A stretch of DNA of 64,000 bases from Scylla paramamosain (Eukaryota; Arthropoda; Malacostraca; Decapoda; Portunidae), in assembly GCF_035594125.1 (NCBI RefSeq), contig NW_026973671.1:1362501-1426500 (forward strand). The letters run 5' to 3'. Position numbers and translations under genes: made by a program. The notes beneath the pieces were generated by a model. It was not told where the DNA came from. It ran no database searches and saw nothing but the letters and a program-made list of their open reading frames with translations. This document shows positions 23,338-32,716 of this stretch, piece by piece. Every line of letters begins with the position of its first letter. The first letter of the stretch is position 1.

Positions 23338-26300
23338 ATGCCCAAGACGGAGGACCTTGAGCGCCGACGGAGACTACGAGGGACAGCCCGTGGAAAGCTA
23401 ACTAGGAAGTGTAACCTACTCTCTGAGCAAGTGAAGCAGGGTAAGCCATCTAGCATTATTGAGGATTATTATGAGGAAGTAAAGGACGCTTTTCGGGAAC
23501 TCGAGAGACGACACGAGGATGTGATGGACGCATTATGTGAGAGTGATCAAGAGGAGGAGGACTTTAATGGAAAACTTAAGAATGAAGAACAGTATATAGT
23601 TCAGGCAGAATTGTTGAAGACAGGTGCTTGTGAGACTTTATTACAGCTATGTAAAAAGGAAAAGGAGACAGCCTTAACAGATAGTGCAACTAAGGTTAAG
23701 GTGAAGCCAATAGAACCTCCTAAATTTGAAGGTGACATACGCCAATACCAGACATTTCGCAGCAACTATGATAAAATAATGACTGTCAATTATGGGGAAA
23801 ATGCCTTTGCCTTAAAACAGTGCTTATCAGGTGAAGCGCTAAGTGTAGTACATGGAGTAGATGATGATTACAAGGAAATGTTCCGTCGTCTTGACCAAAG
23901 GTATGCTGATCCAGTTAGATTGACAGATACTGTTATCAACCAACTGCAAGAATTAAAGCCAATTGCTGAAGGCAATACTGGTAAATTTGTAGAAACCGTG
24001 GAAGTCATAGAAAAGTGCTGGACTGACATGAGTAAAAATAATTTAGAAGTACAGATGTCCACTGTAATTGTGATAAGCTTAATTGAGAAAATACTTCCAC
24101 CCCAACAAAAAAGAGAGTGGACTAAGATCTACCAAAATCTGTCAAATAAAGTAAATGCTTTTCCTGAGTTGTTAAAGTATTTGAAGGAAGAAAAGAATGT
24201 CCTTGATTATATAGACAAAGATGTTCGTAAGAGGTCACATAATTCCAAGGCTACTGTTCATAGTGTAGAGGTAAAAGAGGATGACAGTCAAATTATGAGA
24301 ACATTGCAAAAGTTGCAACTTCAACAAGCAGAACATCAGGCTAACATGGAAAGTATAATGCAGAAGTTCACTCAAACACTATCTAGTGGGGGTTCACAGG
24401 TTGGACGTCATAGACAAAACTACGGAAACCCCAACTTTTGTTGGTATCACAATTCTGATTCGCACACTATCAGTCGCTGTAACACATTTCATAATTTGGA
24501 ACCCTCAAACAAGATGGAGGTTTTACGGAAGAACCATGTTTGTTTTCACTGTTTGGCAATGGGACACAGTTCTAAGGATTGTCAGGAAAAACGCAGTTGC
24601 TACATGAAGTTAGGAAATGGTAATGTTTGTGGTAAGCCACATCATCCGAGACTTCACTATTTGCTTTATCAAAATGATATTAATATTCACACCAACAAGT
24701 CAGATGGTTGTACTTTGCTGATGATTGGTCAAGTTAACTGTAAAGATGACTCATTAGTAACTCTTTTTGATCCCGGCAGTACAAGTAGCTTGGTGACTCA
24801 TCGCAAAGCACGGGACTTAGGATTATGTGGCACACCATATAACATCACTATGACAACAGTTGGAAATGTAAGTGATACTGTATTCACTAAAATGTATAAA
24901 ATGCCTCTTGTAGATGAGACAGGTAAACAATATTTAATACAATGTGTAGGAATGGATGAAATCACTTCAGAAGTTAATCCAGTCCCTATGGACATAATTC
25001 TTTCTCAGTTAGGAGTTTCTCAGTCAATGCATATTTTCCGTCCTCATGGGAGAGTTGATCTTTTGATTGGTGCTGACAGTTGTGACATCATTCCTACAAC
25101 TGTTAAAACTGTAGGGAAATTGCAACTCATGAAAGGTCCCTTCGGCTATTGTGTCAGAGGATCGCACCCAGAACTCAAAAATGAATATACAGAGCACTAT
25201 GTGGCTCAAGTAAACCACATGTCCTTAACATCTAACACTTTTGAAATTCAAGGGGAGATCTGTAGAACTTTTAAGGAGGATATAGATAATTTGTTTGCAA
25301 TGGATCACCTAGGCACAAATTGTAGACCCAAATGTACCAATTGCATTAACTGTAAAGACTGCAATAGAGAGACGCACATAACTGTAAAGGAAGAAGAAGA
25401 AATGAAATTGATTCTCAGTGGACTTGAATATCAGGAGAAAGAGAAGACCTGGACTGTACATTACCCTTGGATTAAAGATCCACATCATTTGCCGAATAAT
25501 TTTGGGGTAGCACTAATGAAACTTAAAGGTACGGAAAAGCGACTGAAGAAGTTGGGCAGTAGGTCAACAGAAAATTACAAGGTACAAATTGATGACATGT
25601 TAAAGAGAGGTGTTGCTAGAAAACTAAATAGGGAGGAGTTAAATTGGTACAAAGGTCCAGTGCACTATTTGTCTCATCATGAGGTGTTGAAACAAAGTTC
25701 AGCTTCCACCCCTACTCGCATTGTATTTAATGCTTCTGCCTCATATAATGGTCATGTGCTGAATAATTATTGGGCTAAGGGTCCCAATGTAATGAACAGT
25801 CTTTTTGGTCTTTTACTTAGATTCAGAGAAGGTTCCATAGCATTTGTTGGAGATATAGCCAAGATGTTTAATAGCATCAGGTTATCTGAATTTGACAGTC
25901 ACGTACACAGGTTTCTTTGGCGAGACTTTGAGGATCGGGCCCCAGACCACTATGCCCTCACAGCAGTTCCCTTTGGAGACATTTGTAGTCCGGCTATTGC
26001 TATACTTGCTATGAGACAAACAGCTGAGAAATGCAAGGAGGAATTCCCTGAAGCAGCCAACGTAATTGTGCAAGATAGTTACATGGATGATATCATACAT
26101 AGCATGAATGATACAGAGAAGGCTAGTCAGATCATAAAGGATGTTGAGCTTATTCTGAACCGTGGAAACTTTCACATGAAGGAGTGGATCATAAGTGGGA
26201 AGACCCAAGTTGGAAATGATGTGGACTTGTCAGGTATACCAGGAGAAAAGGTTCTGGGATTAGTATGGAACCCTGTAGAAGATGAAATAAGTTTCAAGAT

Positions 26301-28659
26301 GAAAATGAAAAGTACGTGTAAACAGACTTGCAGTGTTGAAGTTAAGAGTAATTCCGATGAACCACAAAATCCACTAACTAAAAGAAAGGCTCTTAGTTAC
26401 ATATCAACAATATTTGATCCCATGGGGTTTGTTACACCAGTGACTTTACGTGGTAAACTGTTGATGAGACAAATCATTGAGTACATTGATGAGAATGGAC
26501 GGAAATTAGACTGGGATGATCCTTTACCTGAGGAATTTATAGGGAAATGGTACAAATTCTGTCATGATATGCATGAATTGGGAACTATTAAATTGCCTAG
26601 ATGCATTTGTAATGCTGAATTAGTTGAACCAACCCTGATACTGTTTAATGATGCGAGCACCCTAGCATATTCTGCGTGTGCTTATGCACGTTGGCGTGTT
26701 GGGAAAGATAAGTATCAATCAAAGCTACTTGCAGCCAAAAGCAGACTCGCACCAATTAAGACACAGACTATTCCCAGACTGGAGTTGTCCAGTGCAGTTC
26801 TTAGTGTTCGCCTCCGCAATACAATAATGAACGAAACTAACATCAGATTTGATCATGTTCACCACTTTACTGACTCTGAGATTGTGCTTTCACAAATAAC
26901 AAAACACAATATTAAGGCTGGAACTTATGTTGCAAATAGAATTGTAGAAATAAAAGAAAGCTCCTTGAGTAATGAATGGCACTGGATCTCGACTGAAGTA
27001 AACATAGCTGACCTAATGACCCGTTCAAGTAAATTTGTTGATATGGGTCCAACGTCATGCTGGCAGTGTGGACCCACTTTCTTAGAATTACCATTTTCTC
27101 AATGGCCCATGAAGTCAATCTCTCCAACACCAGAGATAAAGTCCATCATTAACACAGCTGAAGTAAACAACTGGCATATTAATGACTGCAATATGTTTGA
27201 CATAGACAGATTTAATTCATACCGCAAAATTATAGGAGTCACTGCAAGAGTTTTGAATGCCCTTCATGCGCGTTCTTTCAAGGGAATCCTGGCATCACCA
27301 ACAGTAGATCAACTTAAACAAGCAGAAATATTATGGATCAAAAGAGCCCAGATTTCTTTAACAGACAACTGGGAAAAAAGGTTCAAGCGGTTAGGTCCAT
27401 TTTGTAAGGATGGAATAATATATGTAGGATCAAGAATTGCTGCATGGCTGAAGAATAATTACAATAATGAAGCTTTCATTCTACTTCCCACTAAACATAG
27501 ACTCACAGAGGTGTGCATTAAGGATATTCATGATAAAGACCATGGAGGGATTGAATCTACTCTATGTAAACTACAGGCTAAATTTTGGATTCCTCAAGCT
27601 AGAAAGTTAATCAAATCAGTTAAATCTCGCTGCGTGACATGCAGACGTTTAGAAAAACAAGTGATTGGACAAAGCATGGGACCAGTACCAGAAGAAAGGT
27701 TGAAACCTTCACCTCCCTTTTACCATTCTGCTCTTGATCTATTTGGCCCATTAATGATTAAGGATACAGTCAAAGGAAGATGTAAAAAAAAGGTGTATGG
27801 TGTTGTAGTAAATTGTCTCAGCACAAGAGCATCATATGTTGACTTAGTAGAAGGGTATGATACTGACAGTCTCATCACTACTCTTCGTAGGTTTACAGCC
27901 ATCAGAGGCTTCCCTCACTCAATGTATTCCGACCATGGTTCACAACTCAAATTGGCAAGTAAAGAAGTTTGTTTCTTGACTCAAGACCAGGAAAAATTAT
28001 CACAATTTAGCCGAGAAGGCGGTATGGAGTGGAAATTTACAAAATCTGCTGATGCTCCATGGGAGAATGGGTGCTCAGAAGCTATGGTAAAATTGGTGAA
28101 GAGAGTTATGACCAGAGTAATAGGTGACAGTACATTGACATTTGGTGAATTACAATCAGCAATGTTTGAGATTGCAAATATGTTGAACGAGAGACCAATA
28201 GGTATGAAAAATGGTTCAGACTGTACTAAGGGATCTTATCTTTGTCCAAATGATCTAATACTAGGGCGTGCAAGTGTACACACACCAGAAGGTGTATTTG
28301 ACAGCAGTACAAACACAAGGACTCGCCAAAGGTTCATCAATGCAATTGTAAAATCCTTCTGGAAGAAATGGATGATGCATTATTTTTCAACATTAATTGT
28401 ACAACAAAAATGGCATTGTGAGAAAAGAAATCTCCGAGTGGGAGATATTGTTTTGGTGCAGGATAGTAATAATTTGAAAGGGCATTGGAAACTTGCTGAA
28501 GTGTGTCAAGTTTTACCGAGTTCTGATGGTAAGGTTAGAGATGTACAAATTAGATACAAGTTACAAAGCGGAAATAGCATGTATAAGGGTCATCAAGATA
28601 TAAAGGTTAACAGATCTGTCCACAAACTTGTGTTGATACTTCCGATCGAAGAACAATAA
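23338..28659 (+). CDS. BEL/Pao Gag-Pol polyprotein, 1,773 codons
   Basis: Encodes everything needed for the retrotransposition cycle in one frame. The N-terminal ~120 residues are charged and helical. A DUF1759-type Gag domain starts about residue 127 (PPKFEGD). A CCHC knuckle is at C402, C405, H410, C415, preceded by a Cys/His-rich stretch from C368. A DUF1758-type aspartic protease has its active site at D478 (DPGS, where DSG or DTG is usual) and a later DLLIGAD at 574-580. RT has motif A aspartate D839 (GDIAKMF) and catalytic YMDD at 915-918. RNase H acidic residues are D1105, E1149 and D1179. Integrase has an HHCC zinc site (H1398 or H1402 with C1432 and C1435; H1387 is an alternative upstream His) and a DDE core at D1467, D1532, E1581. 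A DUF5641-like tail is near 1690-1765. The ATG at 23338 is the first after the LTR and has A at -3. Confidence 0.98.
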   Translation: MPKTEDLERRRRLRGTARGKLTRKCNLLSEQVKQGKPSSIIEDYYEEVKDAFRELERRHEDVMDALCESDQEEEDFNGKLKNEEQYIVQAELLKTGACETLLQLCKKEKETALTDSATKVKVKPIEPPKFEGDIRQYQTFRSNYDKIMTVNYGENAFALKQCLSGEALSVVHGVDDDYKEMFRRLDQRYADPVRLTDTVINQLQELKPIAEGNTGKFVETVEVIEKCWTDMSKNNLEVQMSTVIVISLIEKILPPQQKREWTKIYQNLSNKVNAFPELLKYLKEEKNVLDYIDKDVRKRSHNSKATVHSVEVKEDDSQIMRTLQKLQLQQAEHQANMESIMQKFTQTLSSGGSQVGRHRQNYGNPNFCWYHNSDSHTISRCNTFHNLEPSNKMEVLRKNHVCFHCLAMGHSSKDCQEKRSCYMKLGNGNVCGKPHHPRLHYLLYQNDINIHTNKSDGCTLLMIGQVNCKDDSLVTLFDPGSTSSLVTHRKARDLGLCGTPYNITMTTVGNVSDTVFTKMYKMPLVDETGKQYLIQCVGMDEITSEVNPVPMDIILSQLGVSQSMHIFRPHGRVDLLIGADSCDIIPTTVKTVGKLQLMKGPFGYCVRGSHPELKNEYTEHYVAQVNHMSLTSNTFEIQGEICRTFKEDIDNLFAMDHLGTNCRPKCTNCINCKDCNRETHITVKEEEEMKLILSGLEYQEKEKTWTVHYPWIKDPHHLPNNFGVALMKLKGTEKRLKKLGSRSTENYKVQIDDMLKRGVARKLNREELNWYKGPVHYLSHHEVLKQSSASTPTRIVFNASASYNGHVLNNYWAKGPNVMNSLFGLLLRFREGSIAFVGDIAKMFNSIRLSEFDSHVHRFLWRDFEDRAPDHYALTAVPFGDICSPAIAILAMRQTAEKCKEEFPEAANVIVQDSYMDDIIHSMNDTEKASQIIKDVELILNRGNFHMKEWIISGKTQVGNDVDLSGIPGEKVLGLVWNPVEDEISFKMKMKSTCKQTCSVEVKSNSDEPQNPLTKRKALSYISTIFDPMGFVTPVTLRGKLLMRQIIEYIDENGRKLDWDDPLPEEFIGKWYKFCHDMHELGTIKLPRCICNAELVEPTLILFNDASTLAYSACAYARWRVGKDKYQSKLLAAKSRLAPIKTQTIPRLELSSAVLSVRLRNTIMNETNIRFDHVHHFTDSEIVLSQITKHNIKAGTYVANRIVEIKESSLSNEWHWISTEVNIADLMTRSSKFVDMGPTSCWQCGPTFLELPFSQWPMKSISPTPEIKSIINTAEVNNWHINDCNMFDIDRFNSYRKIIGVTARVLNALHARSFKGILASPTVDQLKQAEILWIKRAQISLTDNWEKRFKRLGPFCKDGIIYVGSRIAAWLKNNYNNEAFILLPTKHRLTEVCIKDIHDKDHGGIESTLCKLQAKFWIPQARKLIKSVKSRCVTCRRLEKQVIGQSMGPVPEERLKPSPPFYHSALDLFGPLMIKDTVKGRCKKKVYGVVVNCLSTRASYVDLVEGYDTDSLITTLRRFTAIRGFPHSMYSDHGSQLKLASKEVCFLTQDQEKLSQFSREGGMEWKFTKSADAPWENGCSEAMVKLVKRVMTRVIGDSTLTFGELQSAMFEIANMLNERPIGMKNGSDCTKGSYLCPNDLILGRASVHTPEGVFDSSTNTRTRQRFINAIVKSFWKKWMMHYFSTLIVQQKWHCEKRNLRVGDIVLVQDSNNLKGHWKLAEVCQVLPSSDGKVRDVQIRYKLQSGNSMYKGHQDIKVNRSVHKLVLILPIEEQ

Positions 28660-28676
28660 TTTTAATTCTTTTTCTT

Positions 28677-28687
28677 GGGGTGGGGAG
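28677..28687 (+). promoter_or_regulatory. Polypurine tract (plus-strand primer site)
   Basis: GGGGTGGGGAG directly abuts the right LTR at 28688. This is the expected place and composition for the RNase H-resistant primer of plus-strand synthesis, with one T interruption. Confidence 0.9.
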
Positions 28688-29757
28688 TGTAACATGATTA
28701 TGCGCATGTTAAGTTAAGTTTATTTTACGTTCGTGCTACCCGTCAGTGGTATGGTTCCAATATTATTTGTTTTATTTCTCTTAATATACTTCTTATTGTA
28801 TGCTGAACGAGTTTACACCAACTATGTATGTATTTGTCCGTAAATTGTGTATTTGATATTTGATGTGATAAAAATACTGTATAAGTAGACTACAATGGAT
28901 TTGTTAAAGAGTATAGTTTATGCGGAGTGGCACACGGTTGTTGTGGAGGCCCGCGCGGCCTGATATAGACACTGACAGACAGGAGAGTGAGACAAGTGGA
29001 GACGGTTTGCTAGCTACGGGTCTCCCTCGTAGGACTCGGGAATAAGGTCGCCCCTCCTGTTCTATAGACTGTAAGTGTTATAACCTTTACATGATTATTG
29101 TTCAGGGTTATCTTCATAGTAGTTACAATTTGCTTCATGTGCTCAACATTATTTCTGTACCACTTGTTATCAATCATGGGTTATTAGTGCCTATGATTGT
29201 GTTTATTAAATTATACTAATCATATGATCAGGGAATGAGATATTGACATGTCTGTGGTTTGTAGGGTTATGAAAGTGAGACGTCAGTGGATTACCTATCA
29301 ATTATCAAAGCACCAGTGACGTATCCGGCTGTTGGGGATTCCACGCCATAGTATTTTCAACACAACTGACGCTGGCAATGTTGTGAGTGTTATGGTTATT
29401 GTGTATTTGTGTGATTTTTGTCATGCTATGATTTACAGTGATATGTATGAGGATTTTCTGAGCTTTATAATGATGTGAGTCACACAGGGTATTTATCCAT
29501 TGTTTGGGAGGTTTATCATATTGTGAACTGCAGAGATATTTTTGTGATTTCTGTACTTATTATACTATGAGGTACATGGGAACTATTCAAGGTCTGATCA
29601 TGTTATGTAGTGATTATTTTTGTATTTTTAGTGTTTCTACGCTCATATGATTTTACCATGATTTGGTATCGGGCTGATTTATCCTGGACCCACAGGTTGG
29701 AACGCTACAATAAATGTTGCAACACATTGCTCGCCTGTGGATTGCCCTAACGCTACA
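28688..29757 (+). repeat. Right (3') LTR of the BEL/Pao element
   Basis: Identical by eye to 22248-23317 over the full 1,070 bp. Contains the AATAAA at 29709-29714 that would end the transcript. Confidence 0.98.
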
Positions 29758-29933
29758 CCTATGACTTGAATTCCTTCAAGAGGGAAGTTTCAAGACACTT
29801 ATTCATCAATTTTTGACCACTGCTTTGGACCCTTTTATGGGACTGGCATTTCAGTGGGCACTCTTTTTTTATTGAATTTTTGTTGCCCTTGGCCAGTGTC
29901 CTTCATACATAAAAAAAAAAAAAGGTCTGCACG
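29758..29933 (+). mobile_element. LINE-A copy A, 3' part, with right CCTAT duplication
   Basis: Starts with the second copy of the target duplication (29758-29762). It continues the LINE-A C-terminus (LNSFKREVSRHL-type), 3' UTR with TTGCCCTTGGCCAGTGTCCTT, and a poly-A tail ending about 29933. With 19285-22247 it makes a full-length LINE of roughly 3.1 kb. Confidence 0.95.
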
Positions 29934-29934
29934 T

Positions 29935-30079
29935 GGCAATCCCCGTGTGGATAATGCTTGTTCCCACCTTCCACTCCCATCCATATATATGACTAATCTT
30001 CTTATAAAGCTCTCTATTGACTCGGCACTAACAGCCTGGTTACTGAGTTCATTCCATTCATCTACCGCTCTTTCAGAAC

Positions 30080-30082
<3 letters not shown>
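29935..30082 (-). mobile_element. CR1-like LINE C-terminal remnant (LINE-C), minus strand
   Basis: Minus-strand translation gives VDEWNELSNQAVSAESIESF followed by a RRL-YMDG-like end. This is the clearest copy of the LINE-C C-terminus in the window. It is bounded on one side by the LINE-A poly-A tail and on the other by a (CT)n run. Confidence 0.85.

Positions 30083-30144
<62 letters not shown>
30083..30144. repeat. (CT)n microsatellite
   Basis: Perfect run. An (AG)n run in the opposite orientation lies 205 bp away (30349-30385). Confidence 0.99.
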
Positions 30145-30147
<3 letters not shown>

Positions 30148-30344
30148 CGTAAATGCATTATCTTGGTTATTTTTTGAAACAGTTGCTTTTCTTCCTTATG
30201 TTTCTTAAAAATTTCGTAGTTATAGTACGCTTTCATGTTTTCAAAATGTTTCCTGATATTAAAGAAATTGTTGAGCCAGTTAAACAAAATTGGAGGCATC
30301 GCATGATAGTTTAATTAGACTTTAAATGAAGGTTATATATATGC

Positions 30345-30348
<4 letters not shown>
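30145..30348. other. Unannotated spacer between inverted dinucleotide runs
   Basis: AT-rich DNA without recognisable features. The flanking (CT)n and (AG)n could pair with each other. Confidence 0.5.

Positions 30349-30385
<37 letters not shown>
30349..30385. repeat. (AG)n microsatellite
   Basis: Perfect run of 37 bp. Confidence 0.99.
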
Positions 30386-30386
<1 letters not shown>

Positions 30387-30429
30387 GACACTGCATGTCT
30401 GGAAACAAATGCAGAGCCGGTACGGCAGT

Positions 30430-30605
30430 GTGGCTCCGTGCAGAGGAGAGACGTAGGGGAGTGTGTGGGGGGGAGGAGGACGCTGGAGACGGACCACCAG
30501 CCAGGGGGAAGAGGGCAACACCAAACGGAAGGTTCGTGGATGCACTGAAGCAAGGCACGCTGGTGGTGGGTGTGGCAGGTGACAGATGGCAGAAAGAACC
30601 TTATT
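30430..30605 (+). mobile_element. RTE-like LINE C-terminal remnant (LINE-B)
   Basis: Translates with small frame changes to RRGVCGGEEDAGDGPPARGK, then a NGRFVDALKQ segment and GVAGDRWQK. It parallels the better copies at 33370-33575 (GVTEEDARDRDNWRRL) and 40105-40330. Only the extreme C-terminus of the RT protein survives. Confidence 0.7.
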
Positions 30606-30644
30606 ATTAAACACATCAGCGTCGCACCCCACAACTTTCAGAAG

Positions 30645-30800
30645 GCTGTAGTTGAAGTTACACGGGTTTTGAAGAGTGTTTTTATGGTTCTAGTGACAGA
30701 TTAACAAGATTCCTACATTGTTGAGAACCCGGCTGATCATCTCTGTGGCCTGAAAAAATAGTCGTCATGAGAGGGCAAGGCGTTTCAGAATACTGGCTTA
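30645..30800 (-). repeat. Dispersed repeat D, minus orientation
   Basis: Contains TTTATGGTTCTAGTGACAG, AACCCGGCTGATCATCTCTG and AATAGTCGTCATGAGAGGG, collinear with 5870-6058. It is the reverse complement of the copy interrupted at 50131. Confidence 0.85.
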
Positions 30801-30833
30801 AGGTGGAGTCGGTGATTTGCTGACCCTCTAACG

Positions 30834-31460
30834 CAGTGATTCCCAAACTTTTCAGCTTGTTACCCAATTTAATATGCCACAAAATACTGTCAATATTGTT
30901 ATATGTAGTTAAATTAAAGTACCTGTTAAATATAAGAAGGGTGTAACAATGAGTAAAATACCAATTATATTGCATAAGGCAACACACATGACTGCCTGCT
31001 TGCGTCTACCTCGGCTGGTGCTCACAGAGAAACCGTGTTAATTTAACAGAGACAGGCTGAGGTAATGAGTGGCACGTACTGGGCACATCGTGATCAGAGT
31101 TGTTGAGTGACTGTTCTGGAGCACACCTATCAAAACTCTCTTGGCTTTATTTATTTTTTTTCATGTAGGAGGGACACTGGCCAAGGGCAACAAAAGTCCG
31201 ATAAAAAAAAATGCCCACTGAAATGCCAGTCCCATACTAATGCTTGCCACATACTAAGGTACATATTTCTTCTTTAATAATGTATAGTAGTTTTTTATGC
31301 TTGTTGGTATCCGGTTTAACGTATTTACATATATAATAATTTTTATTTCAGATGCTGCATTTTTTTTTTATTTCCAGAATTCTTTACTGTTTTTTGCCAC
31401 CCCTCCATTACCCCCCGCAAAAAAAAAAAAAGTCATATTACCTAAGTTTGGAAACCTCTG
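30834..31460. mobile_element. Non-autonomous hAT-type DNA transposon, 627 bp
   Basis: The left end CAGTGATTCCCAAACTT (from 30834) matches the reverse complement of the right end, CAGAGGTTTCCAAACTT (ending 31460), at 14 of 17 positions. Both show the CAGNG start common in hAT elements. Flanking 8-mers CTCTAACG (30826-30833) and CCCTAACG (31461-31468) differ at one base, as expected for an old 8-bp target duplication. There is no transposase frame inside. A LINE-A tail (31146-31240) has inserted into it. Confidence 0.75.
31146..31240 (-). mobile_element. LINE-A 3' tail, minus strand, inside the hAT element
   Basis: Reverse complement of the LINE-A 3' end: CATGTAGGAGGGACACTGGCC, then GGCAACAAAAGT, then CCCACTGAAATGCCAGTCCCAT. 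The insertion is about 90 bp and extremely 5'-truncated, with T-rich sequence on its left (the poly-A tail). Confidence 0.85.
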
Positions 31461-31949
31461 CCCTAACGCCACCACCACCAGACTGTTGAAGGATCTTGGA
31501 GTATTCAGCGCAAGTGAGCGAGGGAAGCTTGTTGAGCACAGCCAGCATGCGTGAAAAAAAAGAAGCTGGACAGGAACACGGGTGACGAAATACTTCCACC
31601 ACATTAAAGGAAGGAATCTTAGAGTACTCCACATAAGGGAACAGTGCTGATATTTTAAGGTGATTTTGAAATTCTGCATCAATTTACATGAAATTTTATG
31701 GCTTGTAGCTAAGGTCCCTACTTAACTGTGTAGAAACTTTGAAGACAATGCATGAATAAAAAAATAAATAAATGAAATAGGAAGAAAAAATAAATAAAGT
31801 ATGAAATCCCCCCAAAATCTGAGCTAAGTTTGACTGATTGAGGGACTAAAACTACTTAACATAATTAGCATTTAAAGTTATCAGTGATGAAACTTGTTAT
31901 TTGTAAACGGAACTGAAGCTTTTACCCCCAAAATAAATTTTTTATGATT
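31461..31949. other. Spacer, possibly the 3' untranslated part of the Mutator-like element
   Basis: A/T-rich with AAATAAATAAATG-type runs near 31760-31800. It directly follows the transposase pseudogene in its reading direction. No independent feature recognised. Confidence 0.4.
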
Positions 31950-32652
31950 TGTGAAAAGTACAAATCCAACAAGTTTTACAACAATAGGAAAATTTGAATT
32001 TGGGTCTGATGAAAGAAAAAAAAAATTGCGACAAAAACTTGCATCTGAGAAATGCGCTGACTTGTTGACAGTACTGCTTATAGGTCAGTATTTCCCTGCT
32101 GCACACTCCAGGTCCCTTCTGATCGCCTTGATTCTCGTTTTCCTTCTGTGTTGAGGGTCCGTGGCCGCGTCCTTTGCTTGAAGGTACTTTTCCATTGACA
32201 AAGTGGACTTGGTGCCAAGACCCGACAAATTGCTTTCAATAAAGCCCACATTGTAGTTACACACTGGTGTCGCAGATGCCAAGTCTGTCATCATCTTTGA
32301 GGCACCTCTGTGTTGTGGCCTTATTCCTGAATAGAGATGTTCATTTCAGTTTTGTGTCATCCTCTGAAAACACTGCGTCATCAGTTCGTGTAATGTGAGT
32401 CGCTCATACACAGCTGCCACTTGTTGCAGCTGTGCTTCGAGTTGAAAACAGACTTCCATCTGTGTGTGGCGGTGTTTCCCCATGAGCTATACTCTTGTTA
32501 TAGAAACACCACGAGTTTTTATCCTTGGCACATTTGTCGTGCTGTGGGTTTTCGTCTGTAGGTGTACAGTGAAAGAAAGTTGACAGGATTTCTTATCACA
32601 TTTTTTTCTGCACTTGTGTGCACTTTTCTGTTCAGGCTCATCTCCCTGCTAC

Positions 32653-32716
<64 letters not shown>

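Larger units (their letters stand above)
22248..29757 (+). mobile_element. Intact BEL/Pao LTR retrotransposon, 7,510 bp
   Basis: Two 1,070-bp direct LTRs (22248-23317 and 28688-29757) begin TGTAAC and end GCTACA and appear identical throughout. Between them is one uninterrupted gag-pol frame (23338-28659) and a polypurine tract (28677-28687). The element is flanked by a perfect CCTAT duplication. Domain order Gag, zinc knuckle, protease, RT, RNase H, integrase, with a DUF1759/DUF1758-type gag-protease arrangement, places it in BEL/Pao. There is no env-like frame. Identical LTRs and an open frame imply a very recent insertion that may still be mobile. It is inserted in the same orientation as its LINE host. 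Confidence 0.98.

Noticed and set aside
22248..29757. Endogenous retrovirus with an envelope gene
   Set aside because: Only one gag-pol frame is present; nothing between its stop and the polypurine tract could encode an envelope, so it is an LTR retrotransposon.
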